64,000 nucleotides of DNA from Elmis aenea (taxonomy: Eukaryota > Arthropoda > Insecta > Coleoptera > Elmidae), in the NCBI GenBank assembly GCA_947652605.1, contig OX393578.1, positions 57,853,415 to 57,917,414 on the forward strand. Direction: 5' to 3'. Each line of letters begins with the position of its first letter. Positions within the stretch are counted from its first letter, which is position 1. The position numbers and the translations under genes are program-made. Below are positions 63,419 to 64,000 of the stretch, one piece after another. A model generated the notes under the pieces. The model was not told where the DNA came from, did not search any database, and was given only the letters and a program-made list of their open reading frames with translations.

Positions 63419-64000
63419 TAACACATGTATCAGTAGAAATCCAATAATTATCAAACCATGCTATATTTATGTCTCAAATATCGATTTATAAAGTAAACAG
63501 AGATAAATTAATCGAACGATGAAATAAAAATCAAAATATATCTGGTAACCATTAAGTTATTAAAGATTTTGTATTGTATCAGGTCTGTGGAAACACATGC
63601 ATTAGTAGAAATCCAATAGCAATTGAACTATGCTTTATTTAAGTCTCAAATATGATTTTATAAAGTATACAGCACTAACTCAATCGAAAATTGAAACAAA
63701 AATCTAAATATATCTGGTTACCTTCAAGTTATTAAAGATTTTGTTTTGGATCCGATCGGTCGAAACACATGCATTAGTAGAAATCCAATAACAATTGAAC
63801 CATGCTATATTTATTTCTCAGATATGATTTTAAAAAGTATACAGCACTAACTCAATCGAAAAATGAAACAAAAATCTAAATATATCTAGTAACCTTCAAG
63901 TTATTATTGATTTTGTTTTGGATCAGATCTGTCAAAACAGATGCATTAGTAGAAATCCAATAACAATTGAACCATGCTGTATTTAAGTCTGAAATATTAT
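63419..64000 (+). repeat. 172-bp satellite, start of an array
   Basis: ACACATGCATTAGTAGAAAT begins at 63421 (variant), 63593, 63765 and 63937 (variant), exactly 172 bp apart each time. Units share CCAATAACAATTGAACCATG, AGTATACAGCACTAACTCAA and CTAAATATATCT. The array continues past the window end. The first unit is the most diverged, as expected at an array edge. Confidence 0.93.

Noticed and set aside
63419..64000. CRISPR-like regular repeats
   Set aside because: Whole 172-bp units repeat with no spacer variation and the genome is eukaryotic; this is a satellite.

Overview
This window is from an animal nuclear genome, almost certainly an insect. It is AT-rich and intron-scale, and nearly everything recognisable is transposable-element DNA on both strands. 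Insect pointers are a divergent chemosensory ionotropic receptor (36957-38696, minus), an env-bearing Ty3/gypsy retrotransposon of the insect errantivirus kind with a tRNA-Ser-type primer site, a Penelope-like element with a GIY-YIG nuclease, a short TTAGG run, and many LINE, hAT, TTAA-target and TA-target remnants. A beetle is plausible, but the order cannot be fixed from the sequence. The receptor is the only convincing host protein gene; no tRNA or rRNA gene was recognised.

Layout. 1-8.6 kb: Jockey-like and RTE-like LINE fragments, a mariner remnant, and a 1.2 kb fold-back element carrying a broken MADF domain in each arm. 8.6-11.3 kb: a full-length hAT element with matching 8-bp target duplication and a transposase broken by about three frameshifts. 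11.4-20.3 kb: TTAA, hAT and TA-target MITEs, one of them nested in a LINE so that the target site can be read from the interrupted reading frame. 20.3-23.0 kb: a 2.65 kb fold-back element with 9-bp target duplication, holding a Penelope-like fragment whose 3' region occurs as two inverted copies around a GIY-YIG reading frame. 23-36 kb: RTE LINE fragments, a TTA-target MITE, a 1.14 kb palindromic element inside an older repeat, and a 571-bp piggyBac-derived element (a second copy lies at 43.6-44.1 kb). 35.8-36.2 kb: a minisatellite. 37-38.7 kb: the receptor. 39-48 kb: a LINE interrupted by a PIF/Harbinger derivative, two LINE fragments abutting head to head, and the second piggyBac derivative. 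48-59.6 kb: a four-level nest (LINE, then satellite-like array, then TTAA MITE, then intact errantivirus-like element). 59.6-64 kb: a decayed gypsy integrase, a TTAA element containing inverted array-type units, and the start of a 172-bp satellite that runs off the window.

The elements do not form a pathway; the biology is a record of insertions. The youngest event appears to be the errantivirus-like element: its two 206-bp LTRs are identical as read, gag, pol and env are open, and a leader exon with a splice donor can be matched in phase to an acceptor before env. The most unusual small observation is that both 571-bp piggyBac derivatives keep only the C-terminal cysteine-rich (DNA-binding) exon of the transposase, with its reading frame open in both copies.
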